A stretch of 64,000 nucleotides of DNA from JBBQXY01 sp038209195 (lineage in GTDB: Bacteria > Chloroflexota > Ktedonobacteria > Ktedonobacterales > Ktedonobacteraceae): positions 33,681-97,680 of the forward strand of contig JBBQXY010000001.1 in the NCBI GenBank assembly GCA_038209195.1, in the 5' to 3' direction. Made by a program: the position numbers and the translations under genes. The notes beneath the pieces were generated by a model. The model had not been told where the DNA came from, did no database searches, and worked only from the letters and a program-made list of their open reading frames with translations. Position 1 is the stretch's first letter. Each line of letters starts with the position of its first letter. Shown one piece after another: positions 17,441 through 26,299 of this stretch.

Positions 17441-18079
17441 TTAGTGTGTTGCAGAACTGGCAACCCCGTTGAAGTAGATGCGCCGGAGTTCTCTAAACAG
17501 GTCATCTTGTGAGATATCTTCTCCCAACAAGAGACGATCATAACTCTTGGGCGAAAACAAACAAAAAAACGAGAATACCATCACGTTGGTTGGAATAGAG
17601 GAAGTAATTTCACCGGCTACTTTTCCCTCTTCAAGAAGCTGCGTAACGTGTGAAACCAGACTTTCCCAGAGTTCGCTCATACAGCCTCCCTTTTCAACAA
17701 TCATCCTCTTTATATCTACCCCATTGTACATAGAAGAAAGAAGTCTTGTCTGTTTGCTATAAAATCCGGTATAGATAAACTCAAGGAGTGCTTCAAGTTT
17801 GGCCGTTGGGGTCGTCGCTGCCGCGATGGCACCATCTATCCCCTGGAGGAAAGTCTCCATAATGCGCTGGAAAATGGCTATTACTAATTCTTCCTTGCCA
17901 GGGAAGTGCGTGTAGATCGTCCCTTTAGCGATACCGACACGAGCGGCAATTTCATCCATCGAAGTGTCATAATAGCCTTTTTCTTGGAGCACCTCTTCCG
18001 CGGCCTGGATGATGAGGGCCTCGCGCTCGATGCGTTGCTTTTCCCGCAGTGAAGTGTGAGGTGTATGAATCGTTTGCAT
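17441..18079 (-). CDS. TetR/AcrR family transcriptional regulator
   Basis: A 212-residue repressor. The N-terminal helix-turn-helix is at about residues 12-60: REALIIQAAEEVLQEKGYYD, TSMDEIAARVGIAKGTIYTHFPGKEELV. The remaining helical part is the ligand-binding and dimer domain. The ATG at 18077-18079 with AGAGG seven bases upstream is preferred; the upstream in-frame ATG at 18130 lies inside a candidate operator. It directly precedes the MFS gene and most likely controls the pair, an arrangement typical of drug-responsive efflux systems. An imperfect hairpin around 17395-17425 may lie at its 3' end. Confidence 0.9.
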   Translation of the reverse strand: MQTIHTPHTSLREKQRIEREALIIQAAEEVLQEKGYYDTSMDEIAARVGIAKGTIYTHFPGKEELVIAIFQRIMETFLQGIDGAIAAATTPTAKLEALLEFIYTGFYSKQTRLLSSMYNGVDIKRMIVEKGGCMSELWESLVSHVTQLLEEGKVAGEITSSIPTNVMVFSFFCLFSPKSYDRLLLGEDISQDDLFRELRRIYFNGVASSATH

Positions 18080-18122
18080 GATAAGCCTCTTCGCTTGTTT
18101 TTTGACTACTGTACTGGTATTT

Positions 18123-18148
18123 TGACTCAATATATTTGTATTGACTTA
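18123..18148. promoter_or_regulatory. candidate TetR operator
   Basis: Half-sites 18123-18132 and 18139-18148 form an inverted repeat matching at eight of ten positions around a six-base spacer. It lies about 45 bases upstream of the TetR start, where autorepression sites are usual. The 365-base region 18080-18444 between the divergent TetR and DUF4342 genes holds this site and AT-rich sequence; no other gene is seen in it. Confidence 0.45.
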
Positions 18149-18444
18149 TTAGTAACAAGTTGCACACGTCGATGTTTCCATGACTTCATAGTCATAATTT
18201 TACGATATAGTCACGCAAAAGTCAAGGGGGTAGAAAAAATTGGCAATTTCTGTATTTTCAACTTATATTACCCTTTCTGCGTATATATATTGTAAACGAA
18301 ATCGTGTTTGACGGATTACAATGCACAACGGATTTCGCCATGCTCTGCTTCGTCTCCGATGAAATGAAAAAGTTCGTGAGGAGCGAGGGCAATTGTATGG
18401 TAGTTTTTGGAAAAGTAACTAGAGAAATGAAGGAGAAACATATC

Positions 18445-18768
18445 ATGACACAAACAGATCCCAATATGGAGAACAAACAGGGCTATCAGTACCAAGAAGA
18501 GCTGCAAGTGATGGGCGAGCAATTGGTCTCGAAGGTAAAAGAATTGATCCACGAGGGCAATGTACGTCGCATTATCATCAAGCAGGATGGACATAGTATC
18601 ATGGAATTCCCTCTGACCGTTGGTCTGGTGGGCGTCATTGTGGCACCCGCACTCGCTGCACTAGGAGCAATCGGCGCGTTGATGGCGCAGTGTTCCATCG
18701 AGGTTGTGCGCTCCGAGCGTCCGAGCGAGGTTTTCCAGAGCAAAGTTGACGACATCACCAACAGCTAG
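18445..18768 (+). CDS. DUF4342 domain protein
   Basis: A 107-residue protein. The central block VSKVKELIHEGNVRRIIIKQ, then MEFPLTVGLVGVIVAPALAA and LGAIGALMAQCSIEVVRSER, matches the DUF4342 family: a helical, basic N-terminal half and a hydrophobic glycine-rich segment that may insert into or associate with the membrane. Function is unknown. The start is set by AAGGAG about nine bases before the ATG at 18445; the frame remains open upstream but without a site. It is followed by a terminator hairpin. Confidence 0.8.
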   Translation: MTQTDPNMENKQGYQYQEELQVMGEQLVSKVKELIHEGNVRRIIIKQDGHSIMEFPLTVGLVGVIVAPALAALGAIGALMAQCSIEVVRSERPSEVFQSKVDDITNS

Positions 18769-18832
18769 TTCTGTGCGAGGCAAGCAGTCACTAAGAAGCT
18801 ACTAAGCACCCACAAAGTATATAAGCAAACCT

Positions 18833-18872
18833 GTGAGGCCAATCCCGTTCAATTAATCGGGAGTGGCCTCAC
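18833..18872 (+). terminator. terminator-like hairpin after the DUF4342 gene
   Basis: Arms 18833-18847 and 18858-18872 pair at 14 of 15 positions around a ten-base loop, followed by TTTCGTTT on the plus strand. It lies about 65 bases past the stop at 18768. Confidence 0.75.
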
Positions 18873-18972
18873 TTTCGTTTATCTTCCAATAAATGATGAG
18901 GATTTCAAACGTGTATAATAAAGAAGCAAGCTAATTAGCTGGATAATCGTCAACTTTGAGGTAATAGATTTC

Positions 18973-19515
18973 ATGAAAAGAATTTCTGTACGTGCTACCC
19001 ATCGTACCAACAACCTTATCCAATCCTATATCTTACTCATATTTGGTGTAGTATGTCTTCTCCTCGCGTGGTTGTTACACCTCGACCCTCTCGTCTATCC
19101 AATCGGTGTGCTGGTCTTCGGCATTGGCACGCTCATCGCCTTCCTCTTTAACCCCGATCGCCTGGCAGTAGTGAGTTGGATGATGACGCTGATCGGCATT
19201 GAAGTATATTTTGTTTACAGGAATTCGATACCCAACAATCAAATATTGGCCACATTTCTGATGACTACCGCGATAGCCCTGCTGTTCGTGGCAATAATGG
19301 CGCGTAGGGGATATGTTAAAGCGGGTGCGTTGTCGCCAGCCATCATTATCGGGGTGATTGGTGTCTTTGAATATCTGCTGGTCGGACATATTATCCCCTT
19401 CGATACCGTTGCCTTTCCATTGTCACTCTGGTTTCCCGGCATTGGCTTTCTGCTTTTTGGCCTGTTCTATTTGCTGACAAGCGGGAGAGCCGTCAATGGC
19501 AGATGGCACCGGTAA
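18973..19515 (+). CDS. small polytopic membrane protein, unknown function
   Basis: A 180-residue hydrophobic protein with about six membrane segments: LIQSYILLIFGVVCLLLAWL, VYPIGVLVFGIGTLIAFLF, LAVVSWMMTLIGIEVYFVY, FLMTTAIALLFVAIMA, LSPAIIIGVIGVFEYLL, and a final LWFPGIGFLLFGLFYLL. A basic N-terminus (MKRISVRATHR) and basic C-terminus suggest both ends are inside. GAGGTAATAG precedes the ATG. A TATAAT hexamer is visible around 18914-18919. It converges on the gyrA-like gene. No family is recognised. Confidence 0.7.
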   Translation: MKRISVRATHRTNNLIQSYILLIFGVVCLLLAWLLHLDPLVYPIGVLVFGIGTLIAFLFNPDRLAVVSWMMTLIGIEVYFVYRNSIPNNQILATFLMTTAIALLFVAIMARRGYVKAGALSPAIIIGVIGVFEYLLVGHIIPFDTVAFPLSLWFPGIGFLLFGLFYLLTSGRAVNGRWHR

Positions 19516-19587
19516 AGCACCAATTGCGTGTTATGTATCACATCCAATTCGTGCTAAATTCGTAGCAAAAGGTCGATGTCCTGCCTC

Positions 19588-22083
19588 TTATGTCAACTTG
19601 ACGACACTGAGGACGCGTCCGCCCACTAGTGGTAGTCCTTTTTTGGCGCGTGGAAACGCTTTTAGATCGGGGGCTTTGAGCGCCGTAACCTGTTCGCCGC
19701 CGTCTCCGCTCCAGGTGATGAGCAGTGTATCTTCCTCGCTGACAAGCATAGCGACGAGAATGCGATCTTGTTGTGCTAGCTCCGTTGTCACCACGCCAGC
19801 AGTAGCACGTCCCTTCTGTGGGTATTGGCTGATGGGCACCTTCTTCCCTAAACCTTGCTCTGTCACGACAAAGAGGCTCAGGAAACTGTTAATGCCAGTG
19901 GATAGCGAACTCTGTGAATTATCAAGGTACACTGCACTGACAACCTGTGCTTTTGAGCCAAGAGCCATAGCAGCTACACCTTGACCCACTCGGCCTTGTG
20001 CGCGCAAGACATCATCGCTAAAGCGCAAAGTCTGGGCATTGCTCGTGGTAATAAAGTAATCGCCTTGTCCACGGGAAAGCAAAGCGCTGACAATGGCATC
20101 GCCATCGGCCAGTTTCATGTCCAGCAGACCATCCACGTCTGCCGTTTTATAATCGCTCAGGGGGGATTTCTTCACCTTCCCTAACTTGCTAAAGGTGACA
20201 AGGTAGCGATCCTCATCGTAAGATTCGACTGGCAGGATAGTCACCACCTCTTCGCCAGGGGCCAATTGCAAAAGTTTGCGCACTGCTTCGCCTTTGCCTG
20301 AACGCCCGGCGGCAGGAATGCGATGGGTCGCAATCTGGAAGACGCGTCCGCTAGAAGCGACACACAGCACATAATCTTGCGACGTTGTAGTCATGATCTG
20401 GCGCAATTGTTCATCGCCGCGCACGGGAGTATACACAGCATTGCCATTCTTGCCCCTAGGAATGTAGGTTTCGGCAGGGAGCACTTTTAGCGTACCAGCG
20501 CGGGTAAAGGCAACGCATAAAGGTTCGCGCTCGTGTAGACTGGCAACTTCTTTGATCGGTGCGAGAACATGGCCTTCAACGTCAATGGCTGTGCGCCGTT
20601 CGTCGCCATATTGCTTGATGAGCTGCTGCATTTCTTTCTTCAATAAGGCCAAAAGAGCTTTACGATCAGCCAGCAATAGCTCCAATTCGGCGATGCGAGC
20701 CTGCAATTCTTCTTTTTCATTAGCGTATTTCCCGGCATCCAGACGCGTTACCTGCGCCAGGGTCATGGAGGCAATGACATCTGATTGAATAGGAGTGAGT
20801 TGATAATTCTTCTCAATCACCTTACGGGCGGTAGCGCGATCTTCGGCTTGCTGGAATATTTTGACGATTTTATCGGCATTTGCTGCGCCAACGATCAACC
20901 CTTCGATGATATGCAGGCGTTCCTGGGCTTTGCGCAGATCGAACTGTGACCGTCGTGTCAATACGTCGATTTGATGCGTGTTCCAGTAGTTGAGCAATTC
21001 GAGCATGCCCACTTGCTTGGGCTGGCGCGCAGCCTGCATCGACTCGCCAAAGAGAAAGACCATCTGAAACGAAAGGGCTATCTGGAGGTCGGTCTCTACG
21101 AACAGTTGTGAGAGTGCCTGCGCGGCATCAGCATCTTTCCGCAGTTCCAGGACAATGCGCATCCCCTTCTCGGTATCGGTCTCGTCACGTACATCGGGCA
21201 TTAAGCCTTCCAACTTACGTGCGTTGATAGCTTTCACGATAGATGCTTTCACTCTATCTCTGCCGATGGGAGGAATTTCCGTCACAATCAAGGAGCGACT
21301 GCGTGGTGTCTCTTCCAGGCGCACTTCTGCGCGGACAATCACGCGGCCTTTGCCAGTAGTAAAGTAATCTTTAATACCATCAATGCCGATTATACGACCA
21401 CCCTGGCAAAAATCTGGTCCTTGAATATAGCCCATCAGTTGCTCAACATCCATGCTAGGACGATCAAGCAGGGCGATGCAGGCGCGCAATACCTCTACCA
21501 GGTTATGGGGTGGGATATTGGTGGATAGGCCAACGGCAATACCGCTGGATGGATTGACCACAGGTGGAATACGCCCTGGCATATAGTCCGGCTCAACAAC
21601 TTTGGGGTCTTGCTTATAGGTCGGATGCAACGGAACGGTATCGCGCTCCATATCCGCCATCAGCGATTCAGCCAGAGGTGATAGGCGCATCTCGGTGTAA
21701 CGATAGGCGGCAGGCGCATCACCATCTTCGCTGCCCATATTGCCCTGGCCTTCAATTAAAGGGTAGCGCAACGTGAAGGGCTGGGCCATGCGTACCGCGG
21801 CATCATAGACGGAGGTATCGCCATGAGGATGATAATTACCGAGAATGAGACCAACGACCTCCGCGCTTTTGACTGTTGAACGCGTAGAGAGGTAACGAGC
21901 TTCGCGCATTCCCGCCAGTATGCGTCTCTGCACTGGCTTTAAGCCGTCACGAGCGTCTGGCAGGGCACGGTCAGTCACGACAGAGAGTCCGTAGGTGGCA
22001 AAAGCTTGCGACATGATAACGGAAAAATCTTCTTCGCGAATGATACCAGTTTCTATTCTATTATTTTCTGTAGTGCGCGCCAT
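19588..22083 (-). CDS. type IIA DNA topoisomerase subunit A (GyrA/ParC)
   Basis: An 831-residue DNA cleavage-rejoining subunit. N-terminal MSQAFATYGLSVVTDRALPD and ARDGLKPVQRRILAGM, then GNYHPHGDTSVYDAAVRMAQ and the catalytic Tyr in AAYRYTEMRL (about residue 130), are all present. The C-terminal pinwheel starts near residue 515. The GyrA box (normally QRRGGKG-like) should lie around ETYIPRGKNGNAVYTP, where only RGKNGN is found. The later GRSGKGEAVRKLL corresponds to a different conserved blade. This favours a decatenase (topoisomerase IV) over a supercoiling gyrase, but both labels are possible. It begins three bases after the subunit B stop, so the two form an operon. Confidence 0.93.
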   Translation of the reverse strand: MARTTENNRIETGIIREEDFSVIMSQAFATYGLSVVTDRALPDARDGLKPVQRRILAGMREARYLSTRSTVKSAEVVGLILGNYHPHGDTSVYDAAVRMAQPFTLRYPLIEGQGNMGSEDGDAPAAYRYTEMRLSPLAESLMADMERDTVPLHPTYKQDPKVVEPDYMPGRIPPVVNPSSGIAVGLSTNIPPHNLVEVLRACIALLDRPSMDVEQLMGYIQGPDFCQGGRIIGIDGIKDYFTTGKGRVIVRAEVRLEETPRSRSLIVTEIPPIGRDRVKASIVKAINARKLEGLMPDVRDETDTEKGMRIVLELRKDADAAQALSQLFVETDLQIALSFQMVFLFGESMQAARQPKQVGMLELLNYWNTHQIDVLTRRSQFDLRKAQERLHIIEGLIVGAANADKIVKIFQQAEDRATARKVIEKNYQLTPIQSDVIASMTLAQVTRLDAGKYANEKEELQARIAELELLLADRKALLALLKKEMQQLIKQYGDERRTAIDVEGHVLAPIKEVASLHEREPLCVAFTRAGTLKVLPAETYIPRGKNGNAVYTPVRGDEQLRQIMTTTSQDYVLCVASSGRVFQIATHRIPAAGRSGKGEAVRKLLQLAPGEEVVTILPVESYDEDRYLVTFSKLGKVKKSPLSDYKTADVDGLLDMKLADGDAIVSALLSRGQGDYFITTSNAQTLRFSDDVLRAQGRVGQGVAAMALGSKAQVVSAVYLDNSQSSLSTGINSFLSLFVVTEQGLGKKVPISQYPQKGRATAGVVTTELAQQDRILVAMLVSEEDTLLITWSGDGGEQVTALKAPDLKAFPRAKKGLPLVGGRVLSVVKLT

Positions 22084-22086
22084 ATA

Positions 22087-24171
22087 TTAAACATCCAATT
22101 CCTTAATTTTGCGAGCGTGTTCGGCCAGAAAAGTGCGACGGGCTTCCGCGTTCTCATCTTCCATCAATTCTTTGACCAGGCGTGCCGCGAGGACGCCATC
22201 ATCCATCGAAACACGTTTGAGGGTGCGTCGAGCAGGATCAAAGGTGGTGTCGCGCAGTTCTTTCGGGTTCATTTCACCCAGACCTTTGAATCGCTTGAAC
22301 TCTAAATTTTGCGCCTCGGCATGGGAGTTCATAAATTGAATACGGGCCTCATCGTCTAACAGCCAAACTACTTTGCCTTTGTATTTGACGGAATAGAGCG
22401 GAGGACAGGCAATAAAAACATGGCCTTGCTCAATCAAATCGCTAAATTCCTGGTAAAACAGGGTCAGTAATAAGCATTGAATATGTAAACCATCAACGTC
22501 CGCATCGGTAGCAATAATAATACGGTGAAATTTTAAGCGACCGATATCAAACGTATCGCGCGTGCTGGTGCCGAGCACGTTAATGATAGTACGAATTTCT
22601 TCGTTTTCGACGATGCGCCGGAGATCGGCCTTGGCAACATTTAATGGCTTCCCCTTCAATTTCAGGATAGCTTGGAATTCCGAGAAACGCCCCTGACCAG
22701 CACTACCACCGGCAGAGTCGCCTTCCACGATAAACAGTTCTGCTCGCTCAGGATCATTTGAATTGCAACGTAAAAACTTTTTAGAGAGCGTGGTATCAAT
22801 CAACTCGCCGTTTTTTTTGTTACCGGTGCGAGCCAGTTCTTCGACCAGTTGCGCCTCGTTGCGGGCCTTCTGCATCTGTAAAATCTTTTTTAGCCACTCT
22901 TTGCCCGCGCTGACATTGTTCTCGAACCACTCTTTCAATCCTTCATCAACGACTGAGCGCACAATACCCTCGACGGCTGCGTTATTCAAGCGATCTTTCG
23001 TCTGGCCCTGAAATTGGGGATTGGTCAGTTTAATGGAAATGACGGTATTCAAACCTTGTTGGATCACCTCTGGCTTGAAACCGTCATCTTCGCGGCTCTT
23101 GATCAGTTTCCACTTGAGCGCGTAGTCATTCACGACCTTCCTCAAGGCGGCCTTGAAGCCCGTTTCGTGAACACCACCATCACGCGTACGCACTGCGTTG
23201 GCGAAGCTGTATATCGTGGTTTTATAGCCAGCGGTCGGCTGCAATGCTACCTCGACCTGAACGCCGTCCTTCTCTTTGGCTATGCCAATGACTTGCTTAA
23301 AAAGTGGGGTATTGGTGCTGATGGCCAGGTCGCGGACATAGTCTGGCAGGCCGTCGCGAGAATAGAATGTACGGCTGATCTGCTCATTGGTCGCTTCGTC
23401 CCAAGCGTCCAGGTGAAAGGAGACACCGCGATTCAGGTAAGCCCCTGCCTTCAGCCGACTTTCAATAGCCTCTAGCGAATAATAGGCATCTACATCAAAA
23501 ATGGATTTATCATACAACCAGCGCAGTTGCGTACCATGCAATTTCGGGTCACACGGCGTTTTATGATGCGGCATAGCCGTGCCACGACTGAAAACCTGCG
23601 TAAACTGGCGACCATCTTTCCAGATAGTCAACTCGAGCTTTTCAGAGAGGGCATTGATAATGGTTGCACCAACGCCATGAAGGCCACCCGCAGTCTTATA
23701 AGCTCCCTCGGCAAACTTGCCGCCGGAGTGCGGGACAGTAAGAATAACGGTGGCAGCAGGGAGATAATCGCCCTGGTAGAGCATAGGGTCGAAAGGCATA
23801 CCACGCGCTTCATCGCGTACTGTCACCCAACCCTCTTGGTCGATGCTCAACCAGATATCTTTGCCATAGCCAGCAACTGCCTCGTCAACTGCATTGTCGA
23901 GAGCCTCCCAAATAAGGTGGAGTAGGCCAGAGGTCGAGGTAGAGCCGATATACATACCCGGTCGGTGCCGAATCGCAGCGATACCCTCTAATACCTGGAT
24001 ATCGGATGCTGAATATGTAGAGCCCTTTTTTGTGCGCGATTTGCTTTCAGCCTTGCTGGGGACGTGTTCTATTGGCTCATCACTGCTTTTTGCTATAAAC
24101 ATTGAAAGTTGATCATGAGATGTATTTGAGCTATCTTGTATAGCGGAAATTGCTTTGGGGGAACGAACCAT
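22087..24171 (-). CDS. type IIA DNA topoisomerase subunit B (GyrB/ParE)
   Basis: A 694-residue ATPase subunit. GHKL motifs: EALDNAVDEAVAGYG with the ATP-Mg Asn and Asp, VRDEARGMPFD in place of the usual DNGRGIP, and GGLHGVGATIINALS for the ATP lid. The transducer has the usual QTKDRLNN region. The TOPRIM domain has FIVEGDSAGGSAGQGR and the metal-binding IIATDADVDGLHIQCLLLT, and the protein ends with FKRFKGLGEMNPKELRD. About 55 residues precede the first conserved block, a low-complexity lead. AGAGGT motifs precede the ATG. Transcription likely starts from the promoter at 24211-24239. Confidence 0.93.
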   Translation of the reverse strand: MVRSPKAISAIQDSSNTSHDQLSMFIAKSSDEPIEHVPSKAESKSRTKKGSTYSASDIQVLEGIAAIRHRPGMYIGSTSTSGLLHLIWEALDNAVDEAVAGYGKDIWLSIDQEGWVTVRDEARGMPFDPMLYQGDYLPAATVILTVPHSGGKFAEGAYKTAGGLHGVGATIINALSEKLELTIWKDGRQFTQVFSRGTAMPHHKTPCDPKLHGTQLRWLYDKSIFDVDAYYSLEAIESRLKAGAYLNRGVSFHLDAWDEATNEQISRTFYSRDGLPDYVRDLAISTNTPLFKQVIGIAKEKDGVQVEVALQPTAGYKTTIYSFANAVRTRDGGVHETGFKAALRKVVNDYALKWKLIKSREDDGFKPEVIQQGLNTVISIKLTNPQFQGQTKDRLNNAAVEGIVRSVVDEGLKEWFENNVSAGKEWLKKILQMQKARNEAQLVEELARTGNKKNGELIDTTLSKKFLRCNSNDPERAELFIVEGDSAGGSAGQGRFSEFQAILKLKGKPLNVAKADLRRIVENEEIRTIINVLGTSTRDTFDIGRLKFHRIIIATDADVDGLHIQCLLLTLFYQEFSDLIEQGHVFIACPPLYSVKYKGKVVWLLDDEARIQFMNSHAEAQNLEFKRFKGLGEMNPKELRDTTFDPARRTLKRVSMDDGVLAARLVKELMEDENAEARRTFLAEHARKIKELDV

Positions 24172-24210
24172 CTACCTCTTACCTCTCTTCAAAAGCATTT
24201 GTTGCCTATC

Positions 24211-24239
24211 AGCATACAGCCAAAGTAGCTGAAAGTCAA
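24211..24239 (-). promoter_or_regulatory. promoter of the topoisomerase operon
   Basis: On the minus strand TTGACT (24234-24239) and TATGCT (24211-24216) are spaced by 17 bases, 40 bases upstream of the subunit B start at 24171. The hexamers match the sigma-70-type consensus at five and four of six positions. Confidence 0.65.
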
Positions 24240-24270
24240 GCGATTTTTAGACCAAAAGTTCTTAAAATTA

Positions 24271-24434
24271 TGTTTCTCTTCATGTGATAAGTGGGGATGC
24301 AAGGGGCGACAGCCCCTTGACTGCACCCTGTCTGCACCCTGTCCGGGGGACAGGTAATACAGGTAATAGGGCTGCGCCCTAGTCTTCCCTCTTTTCCCCG
24401 CCGCCGAAGGCGGCCAATCAATTCAAGAGAAACA
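24271..24434. repeat. hairpin-rich intergenic repeat, copy 1 (terminal inverted repeats present)
   Basis: The outer ends (24271-24287 and 24418-24434) are near-perfect inverted repeats of TGTTTCTCTT-like sequence. Inside are GC hairpins: AAGGGGC/GCCCCTT near 24301-24316, a GTCC/GGAC stem around a G-run near 24340, TAGGGC/GCCCTA near 24367-24381, and GCCGCC/GGCGGC near 24400-24414. It occupies the space between the divergent topoisomerase operon and the XRE regulator. The rest of 24172-24620 holds the topoisomerase promoter and a candidate regulator promoter. Confidence 0.85.
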
Positions 24435-24620
24435 AAGCATTATCAACAACGCAGTAGGAAACTATCGTGAACAATGTTGCTATTACACCGTACTTTTGCC
24501 TAATCTGGATGTGAGATACAACAAGTATAGCCCATAGTTCGTACATAAAATACGGCAAGATTTTTGTAAATAATCTTACCTTGCCTATATTACACTATAC
24601 TAGGAAGGATCAATGGAGGT

Positions 24621-25973
24621 ATGCCCCGCCCCCCAAAGCATGTTCCTCCAAATACACTTGGAGGCCGCATTAGAGCTGCGCGCGAAAATCTACATCTTTC
24701 GTTAGCGAATGTCGCAGGTGACCGTTACAGTACGAGCTTAATCTCTCAAATAGAGCGGAATCGTGTTGAACCATCACAAGAGAGCCTTGAGTTTTTAGCG
24801 CAAAGGTTAACATTACCATTAGAAGAACTGAAATTACTGGTACAACAACAACGGGAAGCGGAGGTGCAGGATCATCAAGTACACCTCCTCGAGACGCTCT
24901 ATAGCAAGGCTGCCCAAGCCTTCGCAGCGAAACAACCATACGAGGTCTTGAGGTTGCTAAAAGGTTTGAATTTCTCACGTATTGCGCCTGAACTCCGTTG
25001 GCGTTTCGCGGCCCTGCGAGGTCAATGTTACTTTCGAATACGACAATTTCTTGCTGCCCAGAAAGATTTTCTGTACGCGACAATTGAACAACCTTTGTTT
25101 ATTCCTGCTGAGCAGCATAAAGAGGTGATGGATTTACATCTGCATCTAGCAGCCGCACTGCGTGAATTAGAGCAACCCGACGCAGCCTTTGAAGAATTTC
25201 AGGCTGCATTGAACATGATGGATGCTAATTCACCGCTGAACTACGTTGCCGAGACGCACTGGGGTATGTCTTTGATTGCCTTCCAAAGGGCAAATAAGTC
25301 AGAATGCCCTCACAAGAAGGAAGACCAGTATGATATAGCCCTGACCCATGCCGAAAACGCCAGTGCCTTATATCGTGTAATCGGTGATGAGGTGCGACTC
25401 GCGTTATTGAGATGCCATATTGCCTTAATTCATCAAGAGCAAGGACACGTAGATGATGCGCGTAAGGCACTTGATACACTGTTACAGAAGTGGTTACCGG
25501 AACTCGAGCAAGAAGTTCGCTCGCCAGACGGCGATGAGCTACATCTTACAGAAATTAGCAATCTTGTCTCAGCCGTTGCTTGTTCTTTAGCTGGCGTTGC
25601 CTACCAAGTAGAAAACTTCGATGCAGCACTGACGTATGTGCAACAGGCAAGGTACGCGGGTGACTTTAGCAATAAGCTGCGCAAGGCTGAAGCCGCTATG
25701 ATGCAGGGACGAATACTGGAAGCGGTTCATATGTACGAGCAGGCCGAAGCAGCATTTCGAGAGGCAATAGACATTCTAGCCGAGACAGAACGGCTTGCCG
25801 CCCGTATTCGGGCATACGATTTGCTCGGTCGGCATCTTCTCAAAACAGGAAAGACCAAAGAAGGTGAACAAGAGTTAGACCATGCGCAACATCTCTCCCA
25901 CCTGGCCTCAGTTTTTACCAGCACCACTATCGAGGTTGAGTCCGAACGCGCTGATATAGCACAGCTTAGATAA
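24621..25973 (+). CDS. XRE-family helix-turn-helix regulator with TPR-like repeats
   Basis: A 450-residue regulator. Residues about 10-68 form an XRE HTH: LGGRIRAARENLHLSLANVA, YSTSLISQIERNRVEPSQESLEFLAQRL. From about residue 90 the protein is all helical with TPR-like pairs, for example QCYFRIRQFLAAQKDFLYAT, HLAAALRELEQPDAAFEEFQ and HMYEQAEAAFREAIDILAET. The layout resembles Rgg/PlcR-type peptide-responsive regulators, but no peptide gene is evident nearby. GGAGG sits three bases before the ATG at 24621. A candidate promoter (TTGTAA, 16 bases, TATATT) lies about 35 to 60 bases upstream. Targets are unknown. Confidence 0.85.
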   Translation: MPRPPKHVPPNTLGGRIRAARENLHLSLANVAGDRYSTSLISQIERNRVEPSQESLEFLAQRLTLPLEELKLLVQQQREAEVQDHQVHLLETLYSKAAQAFAAKQPYEVLRLLKGLNFSRIAPELRWRFAALRGQCYFRIRQFLAAQKDFLYATIEQPLFIPAEQHKEVMDLHLHLAAALRELEQPDAAFEEFQAALNMMDANSPLNYVAETHWGMSLIAFQRANKSECPHKKEDQYDIALTHAENASALYRVIGDEVRLALLRCHIALIHQEQGHVDDARKALDTLLQKWLPELEQEVRSPDGDELHLTEISNLVSAVACSLAGVAYQVENFDAALTYVQQARYAGDFSNKLRKAEAAMMQGRILEAVHMYEQAEAAFREAIDILAETERLAARIRAYDLLGRHLLKTGKTKEGEQELDHAQHLSHLASVFTSTTIEVESERADIAQLR

Positions 25974-25993
25974 CACATAATCTGTGCTATATC
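25953..25993 (+). terminator. terminator overlapping the end of the XRE-TPR gene
   Basis: Twelve-base arms 25953-25964 and 25982-25993 are exact reverse complements, with ATCTTTT following on the plus strand. The left arm is inside the last codons and the TAA (25971-25973) is in the 17-base loop. Confidence 0.75.
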
Positions 25994-25999
25994 ATCTTT

Positions 26000-26173
26000 T
26001 GACGAGTGGGGATGCAAGGGGCCGCGCCCCTTGACTGCACCCTGTCCGCACCCTGCCTGCACCCTGTCCGGGGGACAGGTAATAGCAGGTAATACAGGTA
26101 ATAGGGCTGCGCCCTAGTTTTTCCTCTCCTCCTGCCGCCGCAGGCGGCAAGTCATATGAAGTGAAACAAAGCA
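26000..26173. repeat. hairpin-rich intergenic repeat, copy 2
   Basis: Same order of GC stems as copy 1 with closely matching sequence: GGGGATGCAAGGGGC, a duplicated CACCCTGTC-type segment with GTCCGGGGGACAGGTAAT, TAGGGC/GCCCTA and GCCGCC/GGCGGC. The right end (26152-26173) carries the GAAGTGAAACAAAGCA terminus. The left terminus has diverged and merges into the regulator terminator. It fills most of the space 25974-26299. Confidence 0.85.
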
Positions 26174-26299
26174 CAAGTGCTTCTATTCCTGATTGATTAC
26201 TGCTTTCCTTTGAGCTATATACACTAGTGAGATGATATACTATATTACAATCCAAGGATTGGAAGAGACTAAAGGACCATTGGGCAAGAGGAAATAGCG

